Of a stretch of 64,000 bases of DNA, positions 32,601 through 41,494 are shown one piece after another. The notes beneath the pieces were generated by a model. It made no database searches, was not told the DNA's origin, and was given only the letters and a program-made list of their open reading frames with translations. Numbering within the stretch: position 1 is the stretch's first letter; every line of letters starts with the position of its first letter. The position numbers and the translations under genes are program-made. The stretch comes from G020353115 sp964640125. Lineage in GTDB: Bacteria > Bacteroidota > Bacteroidia > Bacteroidales > VadinHA17. Where the stretch lies: positions 1-64,000 of the forward strand of contig CAZXGG010000010.1 in the NCBI GenBank assembly GCA_964640125.1, read 5' to 3'.

Positions 32601-33694
32601 TACCTCTTTTTGAAAAATACCCAACGCTAAGAGAAAAACTTGCTTACGTCAGCTTGTGCGAGTTACCCACACCTGTCCTTCGTCTGACCAGGATCGGTGA
32701 ACAACTGGGTATCAAGCACCTGTACCTTAAACAGGACGGATTGACCAGCAAACACTATGGCGGAAATAAGATCCGGAAACTGGAATTTCTGCTCGGTGAA
32801 GCAAAGCAGAAGGGATATAAAAAAGTGATGACTTTCGGGTATTCAGGCTCCAATCATGCCACGGCAACTGCGATTCATGCAAACATTCTTGGTATGAAAA
32901 GTATCTCCATGCTTGTTTCCCAGAAAAATGCCGATTACGTGAGAAAAAACCTGCTGCTGAGTTTTACAGCAAACGCCGAGATCCATCATTACCCCAACCG
33001 GAAAGAGAGAGCAAGGGGTGAAAAACTGCAAAAGCTCAAACACCTGATCCTGGATCGAAAACCGGTATACACCATCCCATTGGGCGGATCATCACCCCCG
33101 GGTATTACCGGCTTTGTAAATGCCGCTTTTGAACTAAAGTCACAGGTAGATAATAACCTGGTGCCTGAGCCGGACCTGATTTACATTGCATTAGGAAGCG
33201 CAGGAACTGCGGTTGGTTTGTTCCTGGGTATCAAGCTCCTCGGAGTGAAAACGAACATTGTTCCTGTTCGTGTAATCGAGCCTGAAATTACCGGAGAGGA
33301 GCGTATCCGTTCAGCATTTTCTGATACCATTGCATTTCTTCATAATCACGATCCATCTATTCCCCTTTTACCATTCAGCATGGATGATTTTGCTGTGCGG
33401 GACGAATTTCTGGGCAAAGGGTATGGGAAATTTACCGATGAGGGGATTCATGCCATACGCTTACTTGGAGAGATGGAAGGCATACAGCTTGACGGAACGT
33501 ATACCGGGAAAGCCATGGCAGCCCTGTTGCAGGATGCAGCATCCGGGCTTCTGAAGGATAAAACCGTTTTATTCTGGAATACACTCAATGCACTCGACTT
33601 TTCAGAGAAAATAAAAGATATCGACTACAGGAGGTTACCCAAAAAAGTGCATTGGTTTTTCGAATCGGAAGTACAGGATCCATCCGTCAGATAA
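32597..33694 (+). CDS. PLP enzyme of the D-cysteine desulfhydrase/ACC deaminase type
   Basis: A 365-residue protein from the ATG at 32597, which overlaps the previous TGA. The fold-type II pattern LYLKQDGLTSKHYGGNKIRKLEF carries the PLP lysine in GGNKIRK. GYSGSNHATATAIHA is the phosphate or substrate loop, and PLGGSSPPGITGFVNAAFEL follows the YjeD/DcyD layout. Family members release pyruvate, ammonia and sulfide from D-cysteine or break ACC. The conserved tyrosines that separate ACC deaminase from D-cysteine desulfhydrase cannot be judged here. Co-transcription with an alcohol dehydrogenase gives a small catabolic unit. Confidence 0.85.
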   Translation: MIPLFEKYPTLREKLAYVSLCELPTPVLRLTRIGEQLGIKHLYLKQDGLTSKHYGGNKIRKLEFLLGEAKQKGYKKVMTFGYSGSNHATATAIHANILGMKSISMLVSQKNADYVRKNLLLSFTANAEIHHYPNRKERARGEKLQKLKHLILDRKPVYTIPLGGSSPPGITGFVNAAFELKSQVDNNLVPEPDLIYIALGSAGTAVGLFLGIKLLGVKTNIVPVRVIEPEITGEERIRSAFSDTIAFLHNHDPSIPLLPFSMDDFAVRDEFLGKGYGKFTDEGIHAIRLLGEMEGIQLDGTYTGKAMAALLQDAASGLLKDKTVLFWNTLNALDFSEKIKDIDYRRLPKKVHWFFESEVQDPSVR

Positions 33695-33754
33695 TTAATC
33701 CAATCCCTCCATTTGGTTAATAGGTAGTGTGGAGAAGTAACGTATTCGGTTGTT

Positions 33755-34180
33755 TCAGACCCGCCGTTTAGGTATTGATCTGAATCCACCCAAACTAGCC
33801 GATACCAGGTAAAACAGGAGGTAGATGCCTTCTTTCATATCCAGGCTCCCACCAAAAATTTTGTTTTGCAGGAAACTGAAAATGGCGATTATAATCCCTA
33901 CCAGGATCCCATGCAGGAGAAACTGTCCGCCTGCTTTTCTTGCAACCAACATCCCACCAAAGAAAGCAAGAATAATCGTTAGCAGGGGGCTAAGCCACAT
34001 GCCCAGCCATTCGGCGAATTGCCCGATCATTTCGGTGTCAGGTGCTCCCCGCTCCCTGAATGCCAGGATAAATGCATAAACGGTTGCCACCAGCATCAGG
34101 ACCAGGAAAGCGATAACAACAGCAGCTATTCCGGTGAGGACAGCCCGAAGCCAGAGAATTTTACTTGATGTTTCAGACAT
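33755..34180 (-). CDS. Four-helix membrane protein of unknown function
   Basis: A 141-residue protein starting at the ATG at 34178-34180. Hydrophobic segments near 12-39, 58-80 and 84-103 plus a last helix near 115-133 (IYLLFYLVSASLGGF); the ends are short and cytosolic or periplasmic. Motif ERGAPDTEMIGQFAEWLG between helices 1 and 2. I do not recognise the family. It lies 74 bases downstream of the ankyrin gene on the same strand and may be co-transcribed. Confidence 0.65.
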   Translation of the reverse strand: MSETSSKILWLRAVLTGIAAVVIAFLVLMLVATVYAFILAFRERGAPDTEMIGQFAEWLGMWLSPLLTIILAFFGGMLVARKAGGQFLLHGILVGIIIAIFSFLQNKIFGGSLDMKEGIYLLFYLVSASLGGFRSIPKRRV

Positions 34181-34254
34181 GGGTCAGTGATTTTTTATGG
34201 GTAATTTCTTATGAGTAATAAGGTTGTTCACCCTGGTGCCTTCCCTTCTCTGTC

Positions 34255-35214
34255 TCAGGACTTTTTCCTGCTCTTTCTCCTCAGGTATGAAGCAAGCTTC
34301 TTATTGTTTCCTTCCGTGGCATAATCCATTGCGGTTTTTCCATGGTTGTCCTTCAGGTGTATCTCTGCGCCATACTTCTTCAACAGAAAAAAGGTCCGCC
34401 GGTTGTCTGATGGATTGCCAGCCTTGTAAAACAGTACTGTTTTCCCATCTTTGTCCTGTATATTGACATCCGTGTAGGTTAACAAAACTTCCAATGCATG
34501 AAGGTGTCCCATTTTAAATGGATTCTTCAATGCATATAAACCCAGTGCGGTTTTTCCTGTATTATCCTGAATATTCGGGTCCGCTCCTGCTCCAAGCAAG
34601 AACAGGATCAGCCGGTGCTTCCTGTTCATCCACTCGGTGGTCAGATGAAGCGATGTCATTCCTGCATCATCTTTTGAGTTCACATCGGCACCCTGCTCAA
34701 GCAGTGCAGAGATAAAACCAAAGTCCGGGTTTCTTTCGCTGCAGGCCAAACGAAATTCCCGGTTGAGTTTCTTCTGTCCCTGTTCATCGGGTTTCCTGTT
34801 TTTCAGAATGATCTCGCGGCTTACTTTAGTTTCCCTCAATTTCTTATCCAGTTTCCTGAATCTCAGGGTGGGGGTACCGGCCCTCTTCCCGGCTCCTACC
34901 CTTCTCCTGAAAGAAGCTAACCTGATCCGGTAGAAAAATAAAAACAACAGGGGTTCGACAATCAGGACAGCAACGGGAATACCGACCTTCAAATACCAGA
35001 AATCAGTGATGGATTCTATGGGTTCCATATTCAGGTTATCCAGAATGACGTACAAGGCAACAGCAAACCAGGGAAGTCCAAAAAGCAAAACCACAAATTT
35101 CACCATCCCATCTTTCATCGAAACGATGAAAGTCACTAGAATAAAAACAACAATCCAAAGAGCCAGGTGAACCCATGAGTTCTCTATGATCGATTCAATT
35201 AATGTTTGTTCCAT
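34255..35214 (-). CDS. Membrane-anchored ankyrin-repeat protein
   Basis: A 319-residue protein. Three hydrophobic segments in the first 85 residues (about 14-29, 36-56 and 70-88) anchor it in the inner membrane. The soluble part has four or five ankyrin repeats from about 150 to 310, each of the form G-A-D-x-N-x-x-D-x-x-G-x-T-x-L (GADVNSKDDAGMTSLHLT, GADPNIQDNTGKTALGLY, TDVNIQDKDGKTVLFYKA, GAEIHLKDNHGKTAMDYA). Ankyrin repeats bind proteins; here a membrane-tethered adaptor is inferred. The start is the ATG at 35212-35214. Ankyrin and LRR proteins both occur in this window but not together. Confidence 0.85.
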   Translation of the reverse strand: MEQTLIESIIENSWVHLALWIVVFILVTFIVSMKDGMVKFVVLLFGLPWFAVALYVILDNLNMEPIESITDFWYLKVGIPVAVLIVEPLLFLFFYRIRLASFRRRVGAGKRAGTPTLRFRKLDKKLRETKVSREIILKNRKPDEQGQKKLNREFRLACSERNPDFGFISALLEQGADVNSKDDAGMTSLHLTTEWMNRKHRLILFLLGAGADPNIQDNTGKTALGLYALKNPFKMGHLHALEVLLTYTDVNIQDKDGKTVLFYKAGNPSDNRRTFFLLKKYGAEIHLKDNHGKTAMDYATEGNNKKLASYLRRKSRKKS

Positions 35215-35352
35215 AATCCATTACATAAATAGACCGATTAAATTCAGATTTTGTATTTTAGCCCGCAACCTAACTTAGGATTTCCAGACAACAAATCGAT
35301 TGAAAAATTAACAAAAAAATAGGGAAAAAACAACCCATAACAATCATCAGCT

Positions 35353-35964
35353 ATGAAAGGTTATTATTTTGCCCCACTCTATGATCTGTTCATCAATCCA
35401 TTCCTGAAGAACCTGCGCAAAAAAATCCTGAAAGTCATTGTTGAATTAGAACCTGAACGCATCATGGATGTATGTTGTGGTACCGGATACCAGGTAAAAT
35501 TGCTTAACCGGAGCGGATTTTCAGCTGTGGGCATTGATCTTTCCAGTGAAATGCTTGCTGTTTCAAAAAGGGGAAAATGGAAGGCACCCTGTTTCAAGCA
35601 GGATGCAACTGCTATCGATTATCCGGATGAAAGTTTTGATCTGGTATTGATCACCATGGCATTGCATGAAAAAGATCCTGCTGCAAGGCAAAAAATCGTA
35701 GCAGAGATGGACCGGATACTCCAGCCAGACGGACATCTTTTAATTGCTGACTATTGGATGGTTTCAGACACTCCCTGGTTTACCGGGAAAGTAATTGGTT
35801 TTATTGAATTTCTTGCAGGAGGTGAGCATTATAAAAATTTCCGGGATTTTAAAAATTCCGGAAGTTTAAAAAACACAATAACGGACACCCGGTTCACCCA
35901 TATCAGGGATTACTTTTTTGGCAATGGGGCCATCATCCTGCGGATTTTTCAAAAGAAGTACTAA
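35353..35964 (+). CDS. Class I SAM methyltransferase, UbiE-like
   Basis: A 203-residue protein with motif I MDVCCGTGYQVKLL (about 39-52), VGIDLSSEMLAVSK and DLVLITMALHEKDP (post-I and motif II/III). The N-terminus YYFAPLYDLFINPFLKNLRK resembles methyltransferases that use quinol- or lipid-like acceptors (UbiE/COQ5-type), but it is shorter. It ends converging on the amidohydrolase gene with a four-base overlap (35961-35964), so transcription of the two converges. The start is the ATG at 35353 after an AT-rich stretch. Confidence 0.83.
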   Translation: MKGYYFAPLYDLFINPFLKNLRKKILKVIVELEPERIMDVCCGTGYQVKLLNRSGFSAVGIDLSSEMLAVSKRGKWKAPCFKQDATAIDYPDESFDLVLITMALHEKDPAARQKIVAEMDRILQPDGHLLIADYWMVSDTPWFTGKVIGFIEFLAGGEHYKNFRDFKNSGSLKNTITDTRFTHIRDYFFGNGAIILRIFQKKY

Positions 35965-37664
35965 CGTTCAAATACCACCTTCCCCCCAACAATGGTATAA
36001 TCAATCCTGGTTTTCATGATCTCCTCTTCGGGTATGGTCATCAGATCCTGATTCACGATTACCACATCGCCAAGGTACCCTTTTTTAATCATCCCCTTTC
36101 TGTTCTCCATGAATTGAGCATAAGCAGAGCCGAGTGTATAGAGTTTAATGGCTTCCTCCATGGTCAGTTTCTGTTCCGGGAACCAGCCATCTCCCTCCTC
36201 TCCCATCCGATCTTTGCGGGTAACTGCTGCATACAATCCTTCCATCGGGTTAAGGGGTTCCACCGAATAGTCCGTACCGAAAGCAATCTTTGCATCGGCA
36301 TCCAGCAAACTCCTCCATGCATAGGCATATTTACTTCTCTCCTTTCCTATCCTTTTTTCACAAAACCGCTTATCGGTTATGCAGTGTGTTGGTTGCATGG
36401 AAGCAATAACACCAAGTTCCGCAAATCTGGGAATATCATTTTCAATGAGTATCTGGGCGTGTTCACTACGGTGCCTGCTATCCCTGCTTCCATTTACTTC
36501 AGCAGCTTTTGCATAAGCATTCAGGATCCAGGTATTGGCTTTGGGGCCAATGGCATGTATTCCGATCTGGAATCCCATCCGGTCACACGCGAGTACTTTT
36601 TCTTCCAGTTCTTCATACGACATCTGAGGTAAACCCGTTTTATCCGGCTCATCGAGAAACGGTTCATAAACCATCATGGTTGCTGATCCCAATGTTCCAT
36701 CCATGAATCCTTTCAGGTATCCGAACCGGATCCAGTTTCCTTCCTGCGGATAATTCATTCTCAATTCATCGTATTTTGCCAGTTCCTCTTCATCGGCAGT
36801 AATCCTGCCTGCAACATCCATCCGGCATGTCAGTTCTCCTTTGTCCTTCAGTTCACTGTACAATTCAGCATCGCCTCCTCCCGGATGTTGAATAGAGGTA
36901 ACACCCAGTTCAGCAGCCATTTTGAATGCAGCTTGCCAACCTTCCATTGCACGTTGCTTCTTCTCCTCTTCTGTTCTCTGTACCGGTATTGCCCCGGTTT
37001 TGATCAACTGCTGTGCTGATTCCTTCAGTATCCCGGTCGGTTCTCCGGTTGCCGGATCTCTCTGAATCTCCCCACCATATGGATCGGGTGTATCTTTTGT
37101 TATTCCCGAGTTCTTGAGAACATAACTATTGACCAGTACTGAATGGCCATCTGCCCTGCTCAGAACAACTGGATTATCAGGAGAAACAGGGTCTATTAAC
37201 TCCTTGGTTGGCCATTGTTTGTCCGTAAACATCTCATGCTCCCAGTGTCCTCCGCGAATTAATTCACCGGGCAGGGATTGTTCCGCTTTTTCCCTAACCT
37301 TTTCTGTGATTATTGTGGGATCGGTGATATACCGCAGTTCGATATAATCGAGATTCACAGGTGCGAAATGGGCATGGGCATCATTAAAACCGGGAACAAC
37401 CAGCTTTCCACCAGCATCAATCACCTTTGTTTTACCCTCTTCAATGTATTTTTCTATTGCTTTATTGGTGGTTACATCAACAATAGATTCACCAATAAAG
37501 GCAACGGCTTCTGCCCTGGGATTTTCTTTGTCAATTGTGACAACCTTGGCGTTCTTAATGACCAGGTCAGCCGTATCCCCTTCATCGGGTGTTCCACATC
37601 CAGAAATTATTAAAACCATAACTGCTAACATATTAATTAAAAATACAGACCGGTACTTTTTCAT
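35961..37664 (-). CDS. YtcJ-like amidohydrolase lipoprotein
   Basis: A 567-residue exported amidohydrolase. The signal ends LIISGC (lipobox Cys near 23), so it is a lipoprotein. The composite domain starts DLVIKNAKVVTIDKENPRAEA, the metal site shows VPGFNDAHAHF, the middle carries RMDVAGRI and GIHAIGPKA, and the end has FGTDYSVEPLNPM. These are landmarks of the YtcJ/COG1574 amidohydrolase 3 family, whose members hydrolyse N-acyl or formamide substrates. The substrate is unknown. The start is the ATG at 37662-37664. It converges with the methyltransferase gene and is followed upstream by the element-bearing spacer. Confidence 0.9.
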   Translation of the reverse strand: MKKYRSVFLINMLAVMVLIISGCGTPDEGDTADLVIKNAKVVTIDKENPRAEAVAFIGESIVDVTTNKAIEKYIEEGKTKVIDAGGKLVVPGFNDAHAHFAPVNLDYIELRYITDPTIITEKVREKAEQSLPGELIRGGHWEHEMFTDKQWPTKELIDPVSPDNPVVLSRADGHSVLVNSYVLKNSGITKDTPDPYGGEIQRDPATGEPTGILKESAQQLIKTGAIPVQRTEEEKKQRAMEGWQAAFKMAAELGVTSIQHPGGGDAELYSELKDKGELTCRMDVAGRITADEEELAKYDELRMNYPQEGNWIRFGYLKGFMDGTLGSATMMVYEPFLDEPDKTGLPQMSYEELEEKVLACDRMGFQIGIHAIGPKANTWILNAYAKAAEVNGSRDSRHRSEHAQILIENDIPRFAELGVIASMQPTHCITDKRFCEKRIGKERSKYAYAWRSLLDADAKIAFGTDYSVEPLNPMEGLYAAVTRKDRMGEEGDGWFPEQKLTMEEAIKLYTLGSAYAQFMENRKGMIKKGYLGDVVIVNQDLMTIPEEEIMKTRIDYTIVGGKVVFER

Positions 37665-37815
37665 GGTATGAGTATTTGATTAATGATCATTGTATCAAAA
37701 TGATGGCATGAATGATCTGCAGGAAGTAAAAAACAGATCTACCAGCATGTAAATATAAACACTATAATGGTATTTTCCTTCGGAAAAAAATTGTTATTTG
37801 TTAAATGTTTAATGG

Positions 37816-38042
37816 TTAATTAACTCAAGTTGCTAGTTACAGATGAAGTGCCAGACATATTGTATGTATAGAAAACACCTTTGGAGAACGACTTTCCAAG
37901 TCGTTTGCGCTCTCCAGAGCGCTCTGTAAACTCCCGCTGATGGCGGGAGGAGCGACTCGGAGAGTCACTCTCCAATGGGAAATTCTATAATTTAAGCAAA
38001 TCATATAACTTTTTGCAATAGCTAGCAACTTGAGTTAATTAA
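37816..38042. repeat. Complete 227 bp element with perfect 21 bp terminal inverted repeats
   Basis: The left end ttaattaactcaagttgctag (37816-37836) is the exact reverse complement of 38022-38042, although only 20 bases are needed to see it. The interior is a series of palindromes: cgactttccaagtcg (about 37889-37903), gcgctctccagagcgc near 37908-37922, and ctcccgctgatggcgggag near 37931-37949. Both flanks carry the 10-mer ttaaatgttt (37801-37810 and 38039-38048), a possible target duplication though the right one overlaps the repeat. A partial copy is at 1-54. No transposase is encoded, so a MITE mobilised in trans is inferred. Confidence 0.8.
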
Positions 38043-38174
38043 ATGTTTGAATTGTTTTTAATAGCAAAATGGGTTAATGTGTTACAATTGAGTTACTATC
38101 GAACCGGGCGTAGCCTGCCTGACTGCGGCATTTTCGCCCCCGCCAGAATGAAAGAACCATTCTTTCGGGCTGGC

Positions 38175-38216
38175 GGATGACCTCCGGTCGCCCGCCTGAA
38201 CGATTTAGTCGGGCAG
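38175..38216. repeat. 42 bp dispersed GC-rich repeat, copy 2
   Basis: Matches 10267-10308 at 41 of 42 positions. It lies between the mobile element and the 3' end of the transporter operon, next to a hairpin at 38236-38261, within a GC-rich block (38100-38262). Confidence 0.65.
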
Positions 38217-38278
38217 GGATGGGCAGGCGGGCGAGCTCACGGACGGCTGTAAAGCCGTGAGTAATTACCACCACATTA

Positions 38279-39235
38279 CTATTGAAAGTACGATGCCGGC
38301 TTATAGATTCGTGAAAACAGTCCTTCGATATCGCTCCGGAAATAAGATTTGGGATTCAGGCTTGAATTGAGCACGTATTGATCATCCGGAAGCATAAAAG
38401 CCTGGATGGATAGCGGTGAGAAATTATTGCCTTCAATAGTCAGTTGAAAATCAGGGTTCAGCAGTGGTTTAAAATCATCTGCAAAGTCCGAATGGTTCAT
38501 ATAGGAGAGTGAGGAAAGGAACTGATCCATGGCTAACGAATCCACAGCGTTATCGTTAATCATCCAGAGGGTGTCTTTTTTAATGGCAATAAAACCGGAA
38601 TCAGCAGGATAGGTAAATATTAGTTTGGTAACATCCTTTTTTGGGGTGTTTACTACCCGCTGGTCACGCCAGGTATTAAATTCCCGGTTTATGCTCATTG
38701 TGAGAAATCCATCAACCGCATACACCTCTTCTTCATCCCATAATCTCACGTAGGTGGTTCCCATTACGTTACCCCGTCCCCCATAGGGATTATTGCTTTG
38801 CTGATACGTAAATTTACCAATCATTAAATCAATTGTTTCTTTGCCCCCTTTTTCGATCACTTTAATTCGCGTAGCCAATGAATCGGTTAGCTGGAACTCT
38901 TCCCATTTATCCTTACTTCTTGCTGCCAGTCTTTTGGGTTTAACCTCCATCAGTTGAGCCAGCAGGCTTTTTACGGAGTTTTCTTCCGCATCGGTTGTTA
39001 TTTCACCTTTTGTCACTGTCCAGTTAATACCATCGCGCGAAAAACGGATCTCTTCAAGATTTTCAGCTTTCGGATAGATCAAAATGGTCGAAACATCAGC
39101 TGTATCAAGGGTAAACAGTTCGGTCTTAAAACTCTTTTCGGTTTTTCCGGTTTTCAAAAACCTGGCAACCAGGAAAACAGCTACAAGCAAAACCAGAACG
39201 CTGAACAGAATTCTATTATCGAGTTTCTTAGACAT
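38279..39235 (-). CDS. DUF4340 protein, transporter-associated
   Basis: A 318-residue protein with one N-terminal membrane helix (about 8-25, ILFSVLVLLVAVFLVA) and a large periplasmic region. The DUF4340 pattern is LFTLDTADVSTILIYPKAEN, WTVTKGEITTDAEENSVKSLLAQL, VRLWDEEEVYAVDGFLTMSIN and WRDQRVVNTPKKDVTKLIF. It is the last gene of the operon and its start overlaps the previous stop by eight bases. DUF4340 proteins accompany GldG-type ABC modules in many phyla, where they are presumed periplasmic partners. The substrate is unknown. Confidence 0.88.
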   Translation of the reverse strand: MSKKLDNRILFSVLVLLVAVFLVARFLKTGKTEKSFKTELFTLDTADVSTILIYPKAENLEEIRFSRDGINWTVTKGEITTDAEENSVKSLLAQLMEVKPKRLAARSKDKWEEFQLTDSLATRIKVIEKGGKETIDLMIGKFTYQQSNNPYGGRGNVMGTTYVRLWDEEEVYAVDGFLTMSINREFNTWRDQRVVNTPKKDVTKLIFTYPADSGFIAIKKDTLWMINDNAVDSLAMDQFLSSLSYMNHSDFADDFKPLLNPDFQLTIEGNNFSPLSIQAFMLPDDQYVLNSSLNPKSYFRSDIEGLFSRIYKPASYFQ

Positions 39236-40745
39236 AACTTTCCTCCAGTCGTTTAATTCTTATAGTACGGTTGCGTTGCATCCTGAATATTCCATAAAGG
39301 ATAACCAGGACAAGGGGCAACAGGAAATTCAGGAGTTTCAGGAAGGTTTTGGTATCATCTTCCAGTTGATCGATAGGACGGTAAACAATTCCCTTGGTTC
39401 GAAGTTCTATTAAACCGGTATCATCCGATAACCAATCGATACTGTTTACCATCAGGCTCACATTGTCCGGTTGAAGCTGCTGGCTCTGTCCCCTGGGACC
39501 ATTCACCACAAAATCACCATCAGAGACAACAACCATTTTTGTGGGTTCATCACCACCAAAATCTCCCTCAAGTGAAGCGGCAATGACCTGGTGGCTTAAT
39601 GGAAAATCATTTCCTGTCCACTCTTTCTGGATGTCAAAATATAACGGAGTACGAAAGCTGCCCGATTTTTCAGAGGTCATAGCCAGGGGGGTGAATAATT
39701 TTGTGGAATCGCCAATGTAGTGAATTGAACTGGCAAATTGGAGGATTACCGCTTCCAATCCTTCTGTTATCGGATGTTCTCTAAAATTATTTATTACTGG
39801 CAGGTAGGGAAACTGAATGTTTCGGCTGATGGTAAAATACCCCTGTTGCTGCTGAACGGTTACGGACCCGCAATTGACATCTGTTATAAAATTATCCTCT
39901 ACCTCAATGCCTTTGTTCCTTAACCAGGTTTCGAGACCGGTGGTAACAGCAGTACCATAGGCAGTTGAAAAATCGCCTTTCACCCGGTTCAAGGCAACAA
40001 ACAGTCTGCCTCCTTTAGCCAGGAATTCGTCAATCTTCTGAAAATGTGATAGTGGGATGGAATCGGTTGGTCTGACCAGTGCTACCGTTCTGTAATGGTC
40101 CGGGATGGAAGTGGTATCTGTGAGTGCCAGGGATTCAAATGAATACAGTACATCAAGGTTGGCAAAAACCTGTTGCATCTCAAAGATTCCCGGCTCACCA
40201 TGCCCCTGAATCAGGGCAATTGCTGGTTTTTCGGTTACCGATATTTTTTTAATGGCAGTTGAGAGGCTATATTCCATAGCTGCCCCGGGCTGAAGGAACG
40301 GGATACTCTCCTTCTGTTCTCCCAGTTGGATCAGGGCACCCAGAAATGCTTTCTGTTGCTTCATCTGATCTTTTTCACGAATGTTGATCATGACAGGCTG
40401 GATTCCATTTTGCACGGCTTCCATCTCCGTTTCTTCATCCTCATTTGGATTCAGGAATTCATACACCACCATTCCATCGGAGAGGTTTTCATATTCAATT
40501 AACATCTCCTGGAAATCCCGTTTTACTTTTGAAACATCCGGTGGGAGATCTTCTGAGAAAAATGCCCTGACGGTGACCGGTTCCTGAAGTTCTTTCAGTA
40601 TGTTTTTCGTTGCTTTACTCAGGGTGTATTGATGGTCTTCGGTAAAATCAAGCCTGAGGAAAAACTGATTGGAAAACAGGTTTATTACAATTACGATTCC
40701 AACAATTAAGAATATGGTCAGATATACATTACTGGTTTTCATCAT
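39228..40745 (-). CDS. gldG: GldG-type transporter auxiliary protein
   Basis: A 505-residue protein from the ATG at 40743-40745; a TTG at 40758-40760 overlapping the permease stop is less likely. One N-terminal helix (about 9-27, LTIFLIVGIVIVINLF) and one C-terminal helix (about 478-495) bracket a large periplasmic region with RLDFTEDHQYTLSKATKNIL, EPVTVRAFFSEDLPP and ALIQGHGEPG. This is the ABC_transp_aux/GldG signature. In gliding Flavobacteriia GldA, GldF and GldG work together and gldG mutants are non-motile. In non-gliding relatives the same unit is an export module of unknown substrate. No other gld genes are seen here, so gliding is not implied. Confidence 0.86.
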   Translation of the reverse strand: MMKTSNVYLTIFLIVGIVIVINLFSNQFFLRLDFTEDHQYTLSKATKNILKELQEPVTVRAFFSEDLPPDVSKVKRDFQEMLIEYENLSDGMVVYEFLNPNEDEETEMEAVQNGIQPVMINIREKDQMKQQKAFLGALIQLGEQKESIPFLQPGAAMEYSLSTAIKKISVTEKPAIALIQGHGEPGIFEMQQVFANLDVLYSFESLALTDTTSIPDHYRTVALVRPTDSIPLSHFQKIDEFLAKGGRLFVALNRVKGDFSTAYGTAVTTGLETWLRNKGIEVEDNFITDVNCGSVTVQQQQGYFTISRNIQFPYLPVINNFREHPITEGLEAVILQFASSIHYIGDSTKLFTPLAMTSEKSGSFRTPLYFDIQKEWTGNDFPLSHQVIAASLEGDFGGDEPTKMVVVSDGDFVVNGPRGQSQQLQPDNVSLMVNSIDWLSDDTGLIELRTKGIVYRPIDQLEDDTKTFLKLLNFLLPLVLVILYGIFRMQRNRTIRIKRLEESYV

Positions 40746-40756
40746 CGTTGATTTAT

Positions 40757-41482
40757 TCAATTAGCAATATTACGGCGCGACAGGGAGATTTCTGCAAAAA
40801 ACAATCCCATGAAGATCAAGGAGAGGAAATAGATGATATCTTTTGTATCCATCACACCACGCGAGATGCTCTCAAAGTGGACAGACAGGCTCAGATAATG
40901 AAAGACCTCCCCGAAAAATCCGTGGAATGTCGAGGCCAAAACATCAAAAATGATGTGAAAGAAAATCCCGATGAACAGTGCAATAAGAAAAGCAACAATC
41001 TGATTGGTTGTGATACTGCTTGCAAACAGGCCTATACTGAGGTATACGGCACTCATCAGGAACAGTCCCAGGTAACCGCAAATCACTCCACCATTGTCCA
41101 GGTTCCCAATATTTGCAACCGTTATAACATAAGGCAATGTAAAAGCAAGAGCGATGGCAACCAGGATCAGGGTTGAGAGAAATTTCCCCATAACTACCTG
41201 CCTGTCACTCACAGCCTTTGTGAGCAGCAGTTCAAGAGTTCCCGATCGCTTTTCCTCTGCCAGTAAGCGCATGGTTAATGCAGGTGCAAAAAAGAAAAGT
41301 GTCCAGTAGGCAATCCCAAAAAATGAACGGAGGCTTGCCTGACCAACTAAAAATACATCGGATCCGACAAGCCAGGTAAATAGTCCGCTGAATCCGAGAA
41401 ACAATAGCAACATGACATAAGCGATCAGGGAATCAAAAAAAGATCCCAGTTCACGTCGTGTAATAATCCATACCGATTTCAT
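40757..41482 (-). CDS. gldF: GldF-type ABC-2 permease
   Basis: A 241-residue ABC-2 permease with six hydrophobic segments, beginning SVWIITRRELGSFFDSLIAYV. The conserved FFAPALTMRLLAEEKRSGTLELLLTKAVSDRQVVMGKFL loop is the ABC-2 coupling region after helix 2. The end LSVHFESISRGVMDTKDIIYFLSLI is family-typical. The permease partners the ATPase 12 bases upstream, and its TGA precedes the GldG start by 11 bases. Subcellular location is the inner membrane. Confidence 0.9.
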   Translation of the reverse strand: MKSVWIITRRELGSFFDSLIAYVMLLLFLGFSGLFTWLVGSDVFLVGQASLRSFFGIAYWTLFFFAPALTMRLLAEEKRSGTLELLLTKAVSDRQVVMGKFLSTLILVAIALAFTLPYVITVANIGNLDNGGVICGYLGLFLMSAVYLSIGLFASSITTNQIVAFLIALFIGIFFHIIFDVLASTFHGFFGEVFHYLSLSVHFESISRGVMDTKDIIYFLSLIFMGLFFAEISLSRRNIAN

Positions 41483-41494
41483 ATATCAAGTCGT

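Larger units (their letters stand above)
37665..38278. other. 614 bp spacer with mobile element and GC-rich repeat
   Basis: No gene. It carries the complete 227 bp element (37816-38042), the second copy of the 42 bp repeat (38175-38216), and a hairpin at 38236-38261 (ctcacgg/ccgtgag with a nested cggct/agccg stem). The first 150 bases upstream of the amidohydrolase start are AT-rich and should hold its promoter. Confidence 0.6.

Noticed and set aside
37837..38028. Minus-strand 63-codon frame inside the 227 bp element
   Set aside because: It is produced by the element's palindromes and the other copy at 1-54 is non-coding; not a transposase.
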